Origin: Dromaius novaehollandiae
Taxonomy: Eukaryota; Chordata; Aves; Casuariiformes; Dromaiidae
NCBI RefSeq assembly: GCF_036370855.1
Contig: NW_026991456.1
Coordinates: forward strand, 3,038,001 to 3,102,000
Direction: 5' to 3'
DNA: 64,000 nucleotides
In this document: positions 31,795 through 45,449 of the stretch, one piece after another
How positions within the stretch are numbered: the first letter of the stretch is position 1
Layout of the letters: the number at the start of each line of letters is the position of its first letter
The notes under the pieces: generated by a model
What the model saw: the letters and a program-made list of their open reading frames with translations, nothing else
The model's database searches: none
Told to the model about the DNA's origin: nothing
Program-made: the position numbers and the translations under genes

Positions 31795-32045
31795 AGGCAG
31801 AGTGGGAGGGTTAGGGTTAGAGCCATTTAGGGTTGGGGTTGGGTTTGGGGTTAGGGTTGGGATTAAGAGTTGTTAGGGGTTGGAGTTAGGGTTTTAGGGT
31901 TAGGGGGTTTAGAGGGTTGGAGTCAGGGCCATTAAGGGTTTAGGGTTAGAGGGTTAGGGTCTGCCATTTAGGGTTGTGGTTAGGGCTGGTTGGGCTTAGG
32001 TTAGGGCCAGTTGGGGGAGGGGGATTGGGGTGGGGTTGGGGGTTA
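31795..32045. repeat. Degenerate interstitial telomere-like tract (TTAGGG/TTGGGG)
   Basis: Many GGGTTAG/TTAGGG units, several consecutive, are mixed with TTGGGG and GGGTTTAG variants over about 250 bases, in G-rich orientation on the plus strand. Canonical vertebrate telomere repeats are TTAGGG, so this is an old internal telomeric sequence or a subtelomeric repeat. Confidence 0.85.
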
Positions 32046-32358
32046 GTTAGTAGGCAAAAAATGTATTGGTAACTGCAATACAGAAAGAAGCACTAGTGTT
32101 TCAGAGTGCTGTTGTTGCCTTTTAAATAAGCTATCTCATCTTTCTGGGCTTTCTTATCTGACCTGAAAAATAGGAACAGTACTCCCTTGTATCACAGGTC
32201 ATTTCAATGTGTAATTAAAGAAGTCTAGTCAGAAGCTATGATGAAAATGCCCCATACTTGTGACTACTGAGAAAATAAATTGTGTGTTGCCAGCTTCCCA
32301 TTACTTCTAGGGGTTGAATCAGTTTCTTGTTGGGAGATAACACGAGTGTGCTACCAGC
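32046..32358. other. Short AT-rich spacer
   Basis: No feature is recognised between the telomere-like tract and the OR pseudogene. Confidence 0.5.
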
Positions 32359-33355
32359 ATGCCTGAGAGGAATCACTATGAGGCCATTGAGGTTTATCCT
32401 CTCTGGACTAACAAAGCCAAGAGGTGAAGGTGACTTGCTTTTTTTTAAGCACATTAATAGGGAATCTTGGAATGATCACGCAGATCAAGGTTGATCCCCC
32501 GGCTTCATACACAGCGTACCTTTTCCTCGGTAGCTTGGCTTTTGTGGCTTTCTGTTACTGCTCAGCTATCTCCCCAAGGTTGCTGGTGAACTCTTCAGCA
32601 GTGAGGAGAGCCATTTCAATCAGTGCCTGTGTGGCACAGCTATTCACTTTTCTCCTCGGGGCTCGTGCTAAGTGTCTCCTGCTGGCAGTAATGGCATATG
32701 ACTGCGTGTGGCTGTCTGTAACCTTCTACTTTATGCAACTGTCATGTCCTCAAAAGCCTATACACAGATGGTAATCATCTCCTATTTCATTGGCTTTGTC
32801 CATGCACTTGCACAAACTATCTCCACCTTCACACCCTCTTTCTGTGACTCCAGTGTTGTCAGTCATTACTTCAGTGACTTTCCCCCTATGATCCAGCTTT
32901 CATGCTCTGACACCTATAGCAACGAGATGGTACTTCATATTTTTGGTACATTTCATGGCATCTTCGCATCTCTGGCAATTCTAATCTCCTGTATCTATCT
33001 CATCTCCACCATCTTGAGGATCCACTCCTCCAAGGGCAGATGCAAAGCCTTCTCCACCTGTGCTTCCCATCTGAGAGCTGTCTTGTTGTTTTATGGGACT
33101 ACCGTTTTTATGTATGTTAGGCCAATGTCCAGCTACTCATTGGACTGAGATAAATGGGCCTCTCTGATCTATTCAGTGGAGACTGCGGTGCTGAATCCTA
33201 TAATCTACAGCCTAAGGAATAAGGAGGTGAAGGATGCTCTGAGGAGAGTTTTAGGTCATAGTAGAGAAAATTCAGAAGAATTGTTAGAAAGAGAACTTTG
33301 GGGAAAATTTATCAAAACCTTGATACGAAGAGTAGGACTTCCAAGGAAGACTTGA
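32359..33355 (+). pseudogene. Olfactory receptor pseudogene, OR5-like
   Basis: A class II OR whose pieces follow in order: MPERN start (32359), FILSGLTKP, GNLGMI (TM1 end, about 32459), SISACVAQLF (TM3), MAYD (about 32693), VCNLLLYATVMSS, FCDSSVVSHYFSDFPP (extracellular loop 2), ISTILRIHSSKGRCKAFSTCASHL (abridged: ISTILRI to CASHL, about 33004-33070) and a C-terminal [19 protein letters not shown]. Defects: a phase change near 32390, shortened TM1 coding, a damaged DRY with a second phase change near 32705-32720, and an in-frame TGA at 33146-33148 where DQD is expected. GNLGMI and the SLRN tail suggest OR5-type ancestry. Clearly non-functional. Confidence 0.93.
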
Positions 33356-36300
33356 TCAGCTTCTAAGGGTGAGATTTGGAAAGGTACTTAACTGTTAGAA
33401 GTGATTTTAGGTAGACTTTTAACTGGTTGTATCTTCAATTTTTATCTTGAAAGATTGTGTTCCTCTGCTACTGAAACCTGGAGGAATCCTTGCTTTCAAC
33501 TTCCAAGTTCCAAGCACAAACAGGACTCCTGGCTGAGGAGCGTGTGGCACAGCATTTCAGTTCTCTGTTCTATTAGGAACGTTCGCCCTTATAGGAAAAC
33601 CACCAGTCCATGGAGACGAGAAAAAGCTTTCAAAGATATTCAAGAGGAGAAAAGAAATGTGATTTGAATTTTATGGCCATTTCTGCTACGTCTTCAGTAA
33701 ATGAAAGGAGTAGCCTCTTCCAGTGTAACACGAAGAACCTGAAGTTCTGGAAAGGAAGTCTTAGAGAACGGACACCTGTGTTTTCACCCCCTCCCCCCCC
33801 CCAAACACTAGGGAAAGTAACTCTCCCTCTTCTGTCAAATCTCTCTCTTCCGTCAGTCATGACTGCCACCTTTTTTCCTATTCTGCCTGGAAACATGAAA
33901 AAATCACAGAAATTCAAGAAAGGTTTACTTCTAATTTTGCTACTATTGTAAAGTAACAGGAACTTATTCCTGCTTTTCACCTCTACGTATCATCAGTTAA
34001 CTTGAGGCAACTGAGTGAACTGGTAGTTATTTTAGGGACATTGGACATAATTTGAAATTTAATCAAGCTGAAGTGTTCTTTCACTCCAAAAAAAGAATAC
34101 TGAAATAAGATTGTGACTTACCAACTACACATCTGTCGTCAATGTGGCTTTGAGAATAAATGCCAAATCACTTCTGGCAGTTGAGAAAGTTGGGAAAGGC
34201 TTTGGCATCCTTTTATCGATTCAACTAAGCTAGCTCTAGGGATAGGTGTTCTATCACTAATAGATGTTCCATCCCTTCTGGCTGAGTTTATGAATATTGT
34301 CCCTCAGTTGGCAGAAGGAGTTTAGATCTTTATTGAGCTGAAAGTGATGGAATGAATCTCAGACAGGTGAGAGGTCCCTGCTTCTGCATGAATGAGGCTT
34401 ACAGTCAAAGTGGGATGGAAAGAGGTCTTGCAGATTCCCTTTGCATTCCACTGCATGACTGCTAGGGCTTTTATTTCCCCGACTTCCTCTCCTTAAAGCT
34501 GTGCATAGAGATAGCAAAGCTTGTGTCCCTATGATCATCTATGGCACACTAAAGAAGGATTTTACAAGTCTCTCTTTGTCAAACTGCTGCCAGCATATTT
34601 TACACTGAGAGGTAATGTGACTGAGAAACATAATTGTTTTTGCCCAAAGACACATGGCTAAGGAGAAAACTTATCTTCAGTATGTTATAGTCTGAATTTT
34701 GATCAAGTAGTGATGATTAAAGGTCATTGCTATCTCAGAAGCCATTTATCTCAAGAATGCTAAAATTAGAATATGCACAGGGTAGTAAAAACATTTGGAC
34801 TATGTGCACTATTATCCCACTGGCCTGACAGTCCTAAAAAGTAGGAAAAAGAATGTGACAGTGTAACCTTTTGGTCCTGCTATTTGTCATCCTTCTGTTG
34901 CTGCAGAGGCTGAAGCTCAAGGTTTATCTCTTGTTTCTGATTATTAAGTTTCATCAGATATGTGAAGTTCACAGTTTTTATACTTATCAATGTTGCACTG
35001 TCCTTATCTTGAACAGAGATGTGAGGTTTTTTTTAAGCCAGATTTCTGAGTTGTCCAAAACTGTCTTTTTCAGTGGACTGCCAGCTCAAAGGAAGGAAAT
35101 AGCTTGAAAAGAAATCATAGACATCATTTGGTCATCAAAGAGCTTACCTCCACAGCAGTGAGTCACATCTGCACACCTTCTCTCTCTGTGCTGATGTTTA
35201 AGATATTCAAAGCCATCTAGAGCTAAGCCTCAGCAGAACTGGCAGCATGTTTCAATCAAGAATCAAAATCTCAAACCTAAATATGCTTTCTGACAAATAT
35301 CATCAAAAAGAACAGATTTTCATAAGCCCTGCATTCATCTATCCCTTAGTCTCCACCTAGAGAAACCCAGACAAAACTAGGGAATTTAAAATGTTAAAGA
35401 TCTGATGTCTCTTCAAAGCTACAGTTTGCTTTTCTAAGAAAGCCTTAAGATCCACCATCTAGAATCCTGTTCCTCTTCTTTCCTTCCCCAAAATTTCAGT
35501 TCCAGTAGGAGATTTGGGAAAATTCCTGCCGAATGACTTGTCGTGACAGCAATGCTAAAGTCAGTCAATGTGTGGTAGAACAGCATTGCCTAGAGTCAGG
35601 AGGTCCTAGGGGCATTTGGAGTTTCCCTGTTGCAAGCAGGTGAGGAAAACTCAATGAATCAAGAACAGTACTATTAAGAATTTTAGGAAAATTGTCAGTG
35701 TTCAGCTAGGACTTAGGCTATATTCCAGTATAGAGAGAGATTCAATCCCCGTATTTCTGCTGGGATACCTAGTCCTTAGATTTTTGTAGTGTAAAGCACC
35801 AGAGGACCGGCCAAAGTATGAAACTTCATCCAGTCTTTAAACAAAGCTGTGAAAAATATCCCGATAATTAAACTGGATTGTGGCTCCAACATTGATTGGC
35901 ATGCAGTCATGCTTGAATTGCTGCTCTGATACATTATAAAGCTCAGCTATGCCATAAGGTCAAGGCCTTGGAAAGGTGGTAGCAGTGTAGTTATAGCTCC
36001 GTATGGGCTACAAAGTCCATTAACAGGGCAGAGTAGCCCTGATTTCAGCCTTGCTGAAATATGAACATAATGGTTAGGCTGCAGCTGTGCCAACTTGGTA
36101 AGACCTGCCCTAGCTCCATGGACCTTCCACAATCCTGACCTTTGTGACTGCAACCTGTAATCATACAAATAACAAATCCAGATCCTGGCAGAAGAAAGTA
36201 AGAGAGTTTTCTCTCTTTAATGAAGTGGTGGCAAGCACTTAATGGCAACAGCAGCAGGAAAACTCAGCTTTTCATCTTTCCAGAGAGGAGGACATACCAC

Positions 36301-37017
36301 AAGATCATCCAGGTTTGGCTGAGAAAGGATTTCTCATTTGCTTGCATCCCTGTTGTGAAGGAAAATTGGCCATTTTCCGCTCAAGAATAAGTTGGGACGA
36401 TTCACCAAATAAAATACTTTCCCTTTAGAGGGTGAAAAATCTCAGGCTAAAAGGGAAGGAATCATGAACAAAAAGGGAACCAGTCATCACTGTAAAGGTT
36501 CTGCCATTTTCACCTCCTGTTAAAAATTATTGTTATTCTATTGGAGGTTACCAGTAACCTGGCTGATGCTCTCAAAGCTGAGTTCTTCTCATATGGGTGA
36601 CTGAACTGAGGTTTCAGTTCTTGCTGAGGTCTGTTTCTAGCATAGGCTTCAAGGTATTGCATATGTACAAAACTATTCTCTCACTGACCTCTTTCATCTA
36701 GAAAGATAAGAGTAGATACCGTAGATATCAAGCCAGTTTATTCCCCCCTTGAGCCAGATCTTCAGAAGTACTTGCCCATTTCAAGAAACAGACAACAGGA
36801 TTAAAAACAGCCTATAATGGCTAGGTACACAGTTTAAATGAGGAAAATGCTTACCCTGCTTAGATACACAAAAGACTAGGCTGCTTTTAGACACTGAGTT
36901 ATCTTTGAATAGTGGCTGTTGTTTATCTCCAACCTACCAAACATTTTCTGCCCTATAACACAGCAACTAGCCATGGACTACTTGGGAAACTGAAGAAGGA
37001 AATTTCTGTCTCCTGCC
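33356..37017. other. Gene-poor AT-rich DNA
   Basis: No coding frame with family features. There is a C-run near 33790-33801. Nothing else is recognised. Confidence 0.55.
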
Positions 37018-37202
37018 CCAATGAGAGTGATCAAAAAGTGGCTTAGGTGCAAATCTGTAGACTCTCCATCTGTGCTGATACTTAAAATTCAGCTGGATAG
37101 GGCCTGAGCGATCTGATCTGACTGAACCTGCTTTGAGGCGGAGGTTGGACTGGATGACCTCCAGAAATCCTTCCCAACTTAAATTATTCTATGCTTCTAT
37201 CT
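37018..37202 (+). mobile_element. CR1 LINE 3' tail
   Basis: The final CR1 3' UTR in sense orientation: GACTCTCC...AAATTCAGCTGGATAGGGCC, then GGTTGGACTGGATGACCTCC, TTCCCAACTTAAATTATTCT and ATGCTTCTAT. This matches the standard CR1 ending (ggttggactagatgacct...cattctatgattctat). Severely 5'-truncated. Confidence 0.9.
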
Positions 37203-40200
37203 GCAGATTGAAAAGGATCTTTTTATCTCTTAAATGAGGAAATAGGCCTACCTTCCTTGCATGAAGGTGCAAGATATTTTGTGCACTATCGATCCCAGAA
37301 ATAAACTCGTATTTTGAAAGCTTCAAACATTTAATGTACCTTCATAATAGTGAATAGCTTCCTTCTTCACTCCAAAGATATCTTACTGAAACAAATCAGA
37401 AGACTTATCTAAATAGAACAACTTCAGGACTTCAGACTTGCAATAGAGCCCCTCCCTGCTCCACCTCCCCAGATGAATGTCATTTGCTTAGATGTTCACA
37501 GAACTACGCAATTCAGTACTGCCTTTGGAGCAACATCTCATTCTTTTCCCAGTATGCTGCAGCTGGCCTGGAGCCTTTGGAACATATGAATGAAGACCCT
37601 TCCCCTGATTCTGGCATGAGTTTAAGGACATCCCCAGGAATACTGGGACTATTAAGGTAGTGGTAATTCTGCATGTATGTGTCCATCGCATGCATCTCTA
37701 AGCACATAAGATTTATCAACTGAAAATAATTGAGTATGTAATTACCTCCCAGAAACAGCTTTTGGGAAAGATGTCTTCAGATCTGCATGGGGGTGAGGGC
37801 AGACTGAAATTGCAGTGGTGGCTTTGGCCTACAACTGAAGGGGCTCAGCTGGATTTCAGGGAGAAATAACAGAATAGTGAAAACAGTCAATTTAGGAGCA
37901 GAGTTAGCCATCTGCAAGCCAGGGATATATCTGCAGAGGATGAGTAAATGACTTTTTTGCAATTTCTGATCACCTCACAGCCTGTTACTGCTTGAAATAA
38001 GGTAAATCCTGGCCTCAGCTCAGTTCTGCCATTATGAACATTCACAGTATGTGTCACTACCTGTGGAGACTAGGTTGAATGCCAGTCTGGACTTCCAGCT
38101 GTCTGAGCTTATCTAGGTAGTGCCCTAAACAGCACTTCCGAAGCTCACTTTTGTCACTTGCTCCAATTACTCATTTCTTCTCCTCCCACTAGGCTGAGGC
38201 ATGTCTCCTTTTAGTTCCCTCCTCCCTTTCTTTGCCTTCCCTCCATCCAGAGTCAGTATTCTCATGCACAACCTAACCAGGCCACCACAGTGGGACCATT
38301 CTTTCCCCAAACAGCCTCTGGAGTCTTCCTCAGCTGAGTCTCTTGCTCAGCCGGATCTTGGCACTTACCTCACAGACACCCCCCCCCCCCCCCCCGAGGT
38401 GTTGGCTGTAGCCTGTCTGGCCACCAACACATACAGGTTCCCCTACCCCCTGGACTATACTTTCAGCCATAGCCTTGCAACAGCAGCCAGCTTATCCTCA
38501 GTCCTGAATTTTTCAGTCTGAAAAGCAGTGCATTATAATAAGGTTAGAGCTCATGTTTACTGGTGGGGGCAAGTGGTATCTCTGCATGGTCCGACATTGT
38601 GTGAAAATAGTCTGGGATGCCAAAGGTCTTTGCAGGACAGGGGACTGAGCTCTGTATTTCCAAGTCTGTAGGTAGCAGCCTTCACTTGGGTCTGTGAGTT
38701 GACACATATGGGGGAAGTGGGATGGAGGTATTCTTGATCTTTGATATAGTAGGGAACATGGCAGTGGAAAATAGGATTTGGGATCCTTTATGGAACTATG
38801 GGGTGCTTGTCGGGCAGGGTTTAGGATAAGAGTTGCATTGGCAGAGTTGAAGGGTTGGCTGACAGGCTTCTTGGCAGTTGAATTTTGTTGCCAAACCTGA
38901 AAGGCCACAGAGTTGTGCAGGGACAGCCCTGAAGAGCTGGAATTTACTGCTCGCTACTAAGGATATAGAAAAACAAGGACACAATTGCCAATTTTGGGAG
39001 GGGGCTGTTCTTCCCTGCCCTACTCCTTCAGGAACCACCTCCATTTATCCCCCACTGGAATTTTCCAGGATTCTGCTATGCTGGGGTCTTGGCAATTTTA
39101 GTAATCTGCTGCCCAAGGCAACCCCTCTGCTCTGCCTAATAACCTGAGAGAGGTGGCAGGAGAGAGAACAAATTGGGCTGGATTACGTATACTGTCAAAT
39201 TTCATTTATTTTATTATAAAAGTTCTTTTTTTTTTTTCAGAAAGGGCAACCTGTTTCATAACCTGTGGCAGTGATGGACTTCAACACTAGATTTCTCAAT
39301 TGCCAATTTGATTTCTCTCAGCATTAAGATGTGTCCCTTTAACAAGACACTTTGTACTGGTGAGGCAAAATGGAGAGACTGTGGAAAACAGGCACATCAG
39401 GCTGATACTTATTAACTGATGACTAGTAATATTCGATGGATGCTAACATAGCCATAAGAACAAAAGTGTGGAATTTCAGATTTTTTTTTTTAATTGCTTG
39501 ATCTGTAGTTGTGAAACTGTAATTTCCTGGTTTCTTTTTTTAAGCTTTACCTTTCCTTCAGGGGAAAGGTCTGTAGTTTCCTTTGCTTTTCTATGAGGAA
39601 ACACTATGCAGATTATTACATGTATTGATTTGAAATAATCACCGACTTCGACAAGGAAGCCAAATACAAATTCCGAGTAGGTTGCAGTTTTAAGGAGCCT
39701 GTGTCTGAAGACTCAAGGCAAGCAATTTAATATAATTGGTTTGTCTTTCCAGGAAATGACTTAGGATGATTTTAATAAGGTCTCAGCAGGTACAGTTAAA
39801 AAACTTGTGCCTGACAAATTGCAATGATGCAACTTGGCAAGTGAGTTTACAAGTGTGTTTAAATTGGCTCCAGTGTGCATCATTAAAATCTCAAGTTCTT
39901 TCACTCCCTGAAATCTTACAGTTAGACTTGATTATTGCTCTAATCTAGGGACAGTGAGAGACAGCCTTAAAGGAAAAGCATCCTGTGAGAACTGGCAGGA
40001 TCTCTACAATGCTTTTGTTGTATCTCAAGAAAACCAAGGAGACCCTGGTCTAATCTCTTTCGTTTAAAGATGATGGGTCAAACAGAGCTGGCTGCATTGC
40101 ACTATTGGGGTGCAGTTTTAAAACTGCCTGGACTAAGCTGGTTTTGAACTATTCTGTTTTTTGCTGGGATGACACACAGCTGACTGAAGAAACTGGTCTA

Positions 40201-43200
40201 CATAGCAAAGGGAGTAAACTCAGGAATGGTTCCTGGCAAAGATAAGGCCAAGTCACAAGTTTCATTGTCTTCTTCTGTTGCCCCAGGCATCCTACTCTGC
40301 AGACTTCTTCTTACTACTCCACCTCCTTTGCAGAACCTGGAAAATATGGGACAAAGGTTTGATTAGAAACCTAATTTTTAATTCAATTTTAGAATAAACA
40401 ACATTTTGAGGGAGCCTAGCAGTGAGTATGGAGCCCACCTGCGATGTGAGGTGCAGTGAGGGATTATTCCCTTGCAACAGAACTATCTCAGAGCATCTTA
40501 TCTCTATGTCTGAAACACAAATGGCCATGAAAGAAAAAAAGGATTGGTTTCAGCCTCATGTCTAAAGTCAGCAGCTAAGTCTGTAATTGGCCTGGGGTAT
40601 AACGAGCGTCCTTAGCTGGCAAGCTCAAGACCTGACAAAGCTCAGTAATCCCACTGTTAGTCAAAATCAGATTGCTTTGATCGCATTGCACTAAGAACAT
40701 AGTCCTGGTGTGGCATGAGAGTAGTGAACAAAGCCCTTCTCCAGCCGAACAGTTGCCCCTCTGCTGCCTACGTAAACCCCATAGTGATGGCTCCTCAGGT
40801 ATAAGGCTAACGATCCTCAGTGGAAGCACCAGTCTGCGGGGTTCCATAATGCAGTAGCATTCACAGTGAAAAAGAGAGGCCTAAACAAATCTTAACAGAA
40901 GTATTGCATGCATAAAAAGACTTCTCCTCTTCTTCTGAGCTTTCTATTTGCTTTGAGATCCAAAGCTAAGATTCAAAATCTAGGGGAAAAAAAAAACAGC
41001 CAGGAAATTGTGATAATAATGAATATACAGATTTAAAAGTGTGTGGCTGGGCACCAGGGGGAATGGCAATATTCTCCAAATAGACTCGTAATTTTTGGGT
41101 TTTTTTTTTTTTTTAATTACTATTTCATCATAAAACAGAATGGAAGAACTGTAACTTTAAAGTGCACATCCTCAATTAGAAATTTCCTGTGGTGGCCATA
41201 CCAAAATAAGCAGGTTGAGTAGTAGCAGGTAGCTTTGGATGATAAAGCCCTTTGGATTAATAAGATCTGGAATAAGGAGTTTACCCTGTACTACATATAT
41301 CCTGCAAGTTAAGGGCATGAAATAGTAACATTTGAGGGAGTTATACCATCCAAGTACCTCTAAACTACTTTGAAGTATTCACAGGTGAAGAACACTACCT
41401 GTGAAATGGGATTTTTACCCAGAGGCAGAATACCCTTTTTTACAAGCAATATCTACTTGCAATTGGGCTAAAGGCCTCATTTTTTTTCCTGAGTAATACT
41501 TCACAAGTATTGCAATTATTGCACATGGACTGAATAGTTCAGTATCTAGAATACATAGAGGCTAGTAATGCTATTCTTATGAAATATTTCTCTACTTACG
41601 TAAAATTCACTAGGCCTTGGTAACCATATGACAAAACTGATAAAAAGAACAGCATAATACAAACATAGCTGAGGAAGCTTTTGGTAATTGCTGATATTTT
41701 CCTGAGGGCTTGAAGACTGCACTTGAATTTGGTACATAATAGTGGCACATAGAGTCCACAAGCATCTTGGGGATCAGTAACGTCATATTCACAAGCCTAG
41801 ACCTTTGTAGTCTTGGGCTAACAACATCACAGCCAGCCTGGTTAATTGGAAGGCCTGATTAGTTTTTTGGCTAAGACAGTGTCTCAGATATTGTCCTATG
41901 TTTCTACTTTTAATTAACCAATACAACTAAGAATACGCCTACAATGACACATCTGAAAACTATATGTGGCGTTGAGAGCCAGCAGCCCAAAACTCTCTCT
42001 ATAGTCATGGGAGACTCTCACCTTGATGGGGCAATGCGTCCCAACCTAAAAGAGGTTCCTGAGATACATGACGTGAACCTCTCCTTGAACTTGTTTATAC
42101 TTTCACATATAACTACGCCACTACCTTTTATGTGTACATTTTGATGAGCTAGTCAGCTATACCACGTACTTCATGCGGATGGCTACCAATGCATGGTTTA
42201 GCAAAATGTCAGACATTGCATTGTAACAGGATTGGATTATCAGTACTGGGATCTAGCTGTAAGGTCTCCAATTAGAAGTACCAGAAAGGGAATATCTCAC
42301 AGGCAGGAGGTCCATTCGTTTGGCTGGTATTAGCATATCATCACTTGACTGTCTGTACAGCAATGTATTTTGGAGCCTTGTATCACATAGAGATTTTGTA
42401 TGAAGCATCACCCTCTTGTGGCTGTCCAACAAAAGATGGGTAACTCAGAAAGTTTTCAGTTAGTGGAGATCACATTAAGCCAGTTTGGGGAGATGGAAGG
42501 GCACAGCCCTAGTTCTACTCCTAGGCGTACATGAGATTTATCTGTTCACTGTCTATTTCTGGCATCTGTTGGGTTTATTGCATACTGATTAGCTCCATTC
42601 TCTGTTTCAAAACTTCATGAGATATGTGATTTCTGATGGTCCTAGGGCTTACTGCAGTACACAGAAAGAGAACTGGACCTCATGAATTTATTCCAGCTGA
42701 AGGTCTATGCAAGCATTGCAGGGGAGACTTGTGTTTGGTAATTCCTAGAGAATCCCAGCATATCTTCTAACATATACGTGGGAGTCTTAATTTGATAAGA
42801 CTCACACACTGCAAACATAGACAGCAGGCTTTAGGAGTGATTGATAAACAATACTATCCATGTTAACTCTGCAAAAGTTATTGGTTGGTAGTGTTGGAAC
42901 AGCAACATATACACCATCCTGTGCATCCAGCTTTGGAACAAGACTGGGATTTTTGATTGTTCTCCAAAGTAGTGCTGGTAATCTGTGTTCATTCTTATGC
43001 CTGGGTACACATCCACTTCAAGCAGTGCATAGATTTCACAAGTGGTTTACCTGTTTTCATTTCAGGAGGGGCTGTACAAAATTAAAAGGTTGCTCCTGTG
43101 AAAGAATTGGATATTGTCCATAAAATCAACACAGAAGGAGTTTAGAGGATGCTGTGCTAGCTGTCCTTGCAAAGCCATTACAGCACTTCCACAGCAGTCA

Positions 43201-44603
43201 ATCAGGGTCTGTTCTTTAGTCTGCAAAGACTTGGAATGTATGTTACCACTGCCCTTTCCTAAGGTATGTTCTTTTGCTGGGGAGCTGTTGCCACATTTAT
43301 TTTGGCCTAATCTGTGTAAGTAAGTAATTGATTTCACACTTCACACTAGGACAAATTGGTTTAAAAAACCATTTGTGAACAAGTCTTCTTAAGGCTGTAG
43401 TTTACTGTAAAGAAGTCACTTAAAATGGTGGACTCTCTTGAGATATAAAACTTCAGTAACCTGGAAGGGCCCATGAGGCAAAGTTGTAGGACCTAAGGAG
43501 AAAGACACCATCTATTTCCTTTTCCTGAGAGTAGACTTAAGTTTCAAACCACCTATAGAAAGGTCCTAGAACATGAAAGTCATAGGAACCAAAGGATTCA
43601 GGATGATGAAATACTTTTATCATATTTATAGCTTCCCTTGACCTTTTGATAATATTCTGAAAAAGCCTCGCATACCCAATAAGGATAGCATCCAAGAAAG
43701 CCTCAGAGATAATCCTCTCCAGATACTATCCTCAGCACATATTTATGAAACCTCATTAAAAAAAAAAAGACACTTGCTCTCCCAATGAAGCAAGCGATTT
43801 TGCCAATGCTTGTGGATGTCTGCATGACTATTCCTATGTTGCCAAATCTGGACTGACCACTTGCTTAACAGATTGGTGTTTCCTAAGTCAACAATGAAAT
43901 AATTTTTTTGTCATGTGGAGATATTCTTATCAGATGTAGAAAGAAAAAAAGGACAGTTACATTTCCTGGAGATACAGATTAGTGTATATTGCCAGTAATG
44001 AATTCCTTGTAGCAGTGAGTATTTCTGTGTTCATTTTCCATTGTATTTCACCTGAATGACTTCCCCATTTTAAGAATACATGATGCTGTGGTTTAAAGCA
44101 GCATATGTTCCTGCTGACTAAACTATTTCTTATGGTATTTTAAGGCCTGACCTTAGTCCTTTTCAAGCTGGAAATAAGCTTTTATGAGAATGAGGCAAAA
44201 GATGACCTGCTTTAGACTGGGTATCATAGTTACCTATTTTATGTTGTTTCTTTGTATCTCTTGCAAGTCTGCCTAGACTTCTGTGCACTGGGAGAGGGGA
44301 AAAATTAAATGTCTAAGTAGATCCTAAAAGTGATAATACTGTTGTTATGAAAGTCTACAGGGCAAAATTTGTAGAAAGAAGTGAAGTCTTTTATCAGATA
44401 GCGGATTGTATTCCATTTTTTTATCCCACCAGATAAAGCTGAAAGAACAAAATGCATTCTGGGTACACCATCCCTTTCAGTGATTACTGGGGGTGGGATT
44501 CCTCCGTGCTAGCATTACTTCACCTAAAATTTAGGTCTCTAGTTTCAGCTAGTCATCTCAACTCCTTTGATGATATTAGCATCATGACATAATTTAAGCT
44601 GAA
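37203..44603. other. Gene-poor AT-rich DNA
   Basis: About 7.4 kb with no supported gene. It holds a C-run (38382-38395), several T or A runs (39229-39237, 39480-39490, 41100-41114) and scattered short open frames of no recognisable family. No CR1 or LTR fragment is evident by eye. Confidence 0.55.
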
Positions 44604-44945
44604 AGGACTTCCAGAGGTCTATATTCCGACCCCCCTGTTCAGAGTAGGGCTACCTTCAAAGTCATATTGGGTTGCTCAGGGCCTTGTCTAACTGAGTTTG
44701 GAACAGCTCCAAGGATGAAGATGCCACCACCTCTCCAGGCAGTGCTTCCAATGTTGTAGCACTCTTGTGAATTTCTTGTTTCTTATTTCTAGCTGGAATT
44801 TCCCTTCCTGCAGTTTGTTCCTGTTGCCTCTTGTCCTTTCTCTATGCATCTCTAAGAGTCTGACTTCATCTTTTTAACTTCCCATTAAGTAGACGAAGTT
44901 TGCAAATAGGTCTCTCCTTCAGTTTCTCTTCTAAAGGCTGAAGTG
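44604..44945 (-). mobile_element. CR1 LINE 3' region, minus orientation
   Basis: It reads on the plus strand as the reverse complement of a CR1 3' end: CCAGAGGTCTATATTCCGACCCCC, GGTTGCTCAGGGCCTTGTC, CTCCAAGGATGAAGATGCC, ACCACCTCTCC, TTCCTGTTGCCTCTTGTCC and AGAGTCTGACTTCATCTT all have clear CR1 counterparts. Divergence is substantial, so it is old. Confidence 0.88.
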
Positions 44946-45449
44946 GAATCCTTTGATAAATTGACTTGACCTCTGCCTTCATTGTACCCACCTGAATTGA
45001 GGCAAGATTAACCCTGTCTCTTACTACTCCTAACATCCTTACTGGGCACCACTGGGCTAGGACAGACATTTAACACAAACAGAAAGAATGGCTCTCTGTA
45101 AATGCCTTAGAGAGAGATGGTGGATGGAGATGAACTTAAATTGTTATCTTTGTCTTCAACTCTTCAGCTCTCCACAGTCTGAGAAGATGAATTTCATATA
45201 ATGAAATAAACTTTCTTGATTCAATCACTGTATGCTTGATGCCTATTTTTTGCCTTTTACATTAGGTATATGGGAGTAAAGTTCAGATTTTTGAGTGAGG
45301 TGAGGCAAACTTGCAAGTGTTTTTGAACTGCTAACCAGACCAAAAAAAAAAAAAAAAATCACACTCTGAAAGAGGGATGCAATTTTGACAAAGTTACTAC
45401 TACTTTGTTCAGGTATCTCTCTGAAATCATTTCCACAATGAAAGGTAAA
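44946..45449. other. Spacer between CR1 and OR pseudogene
   Basis: No feature recognised apart from an A-run at about 45341-45358. Confidence 0.5.
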
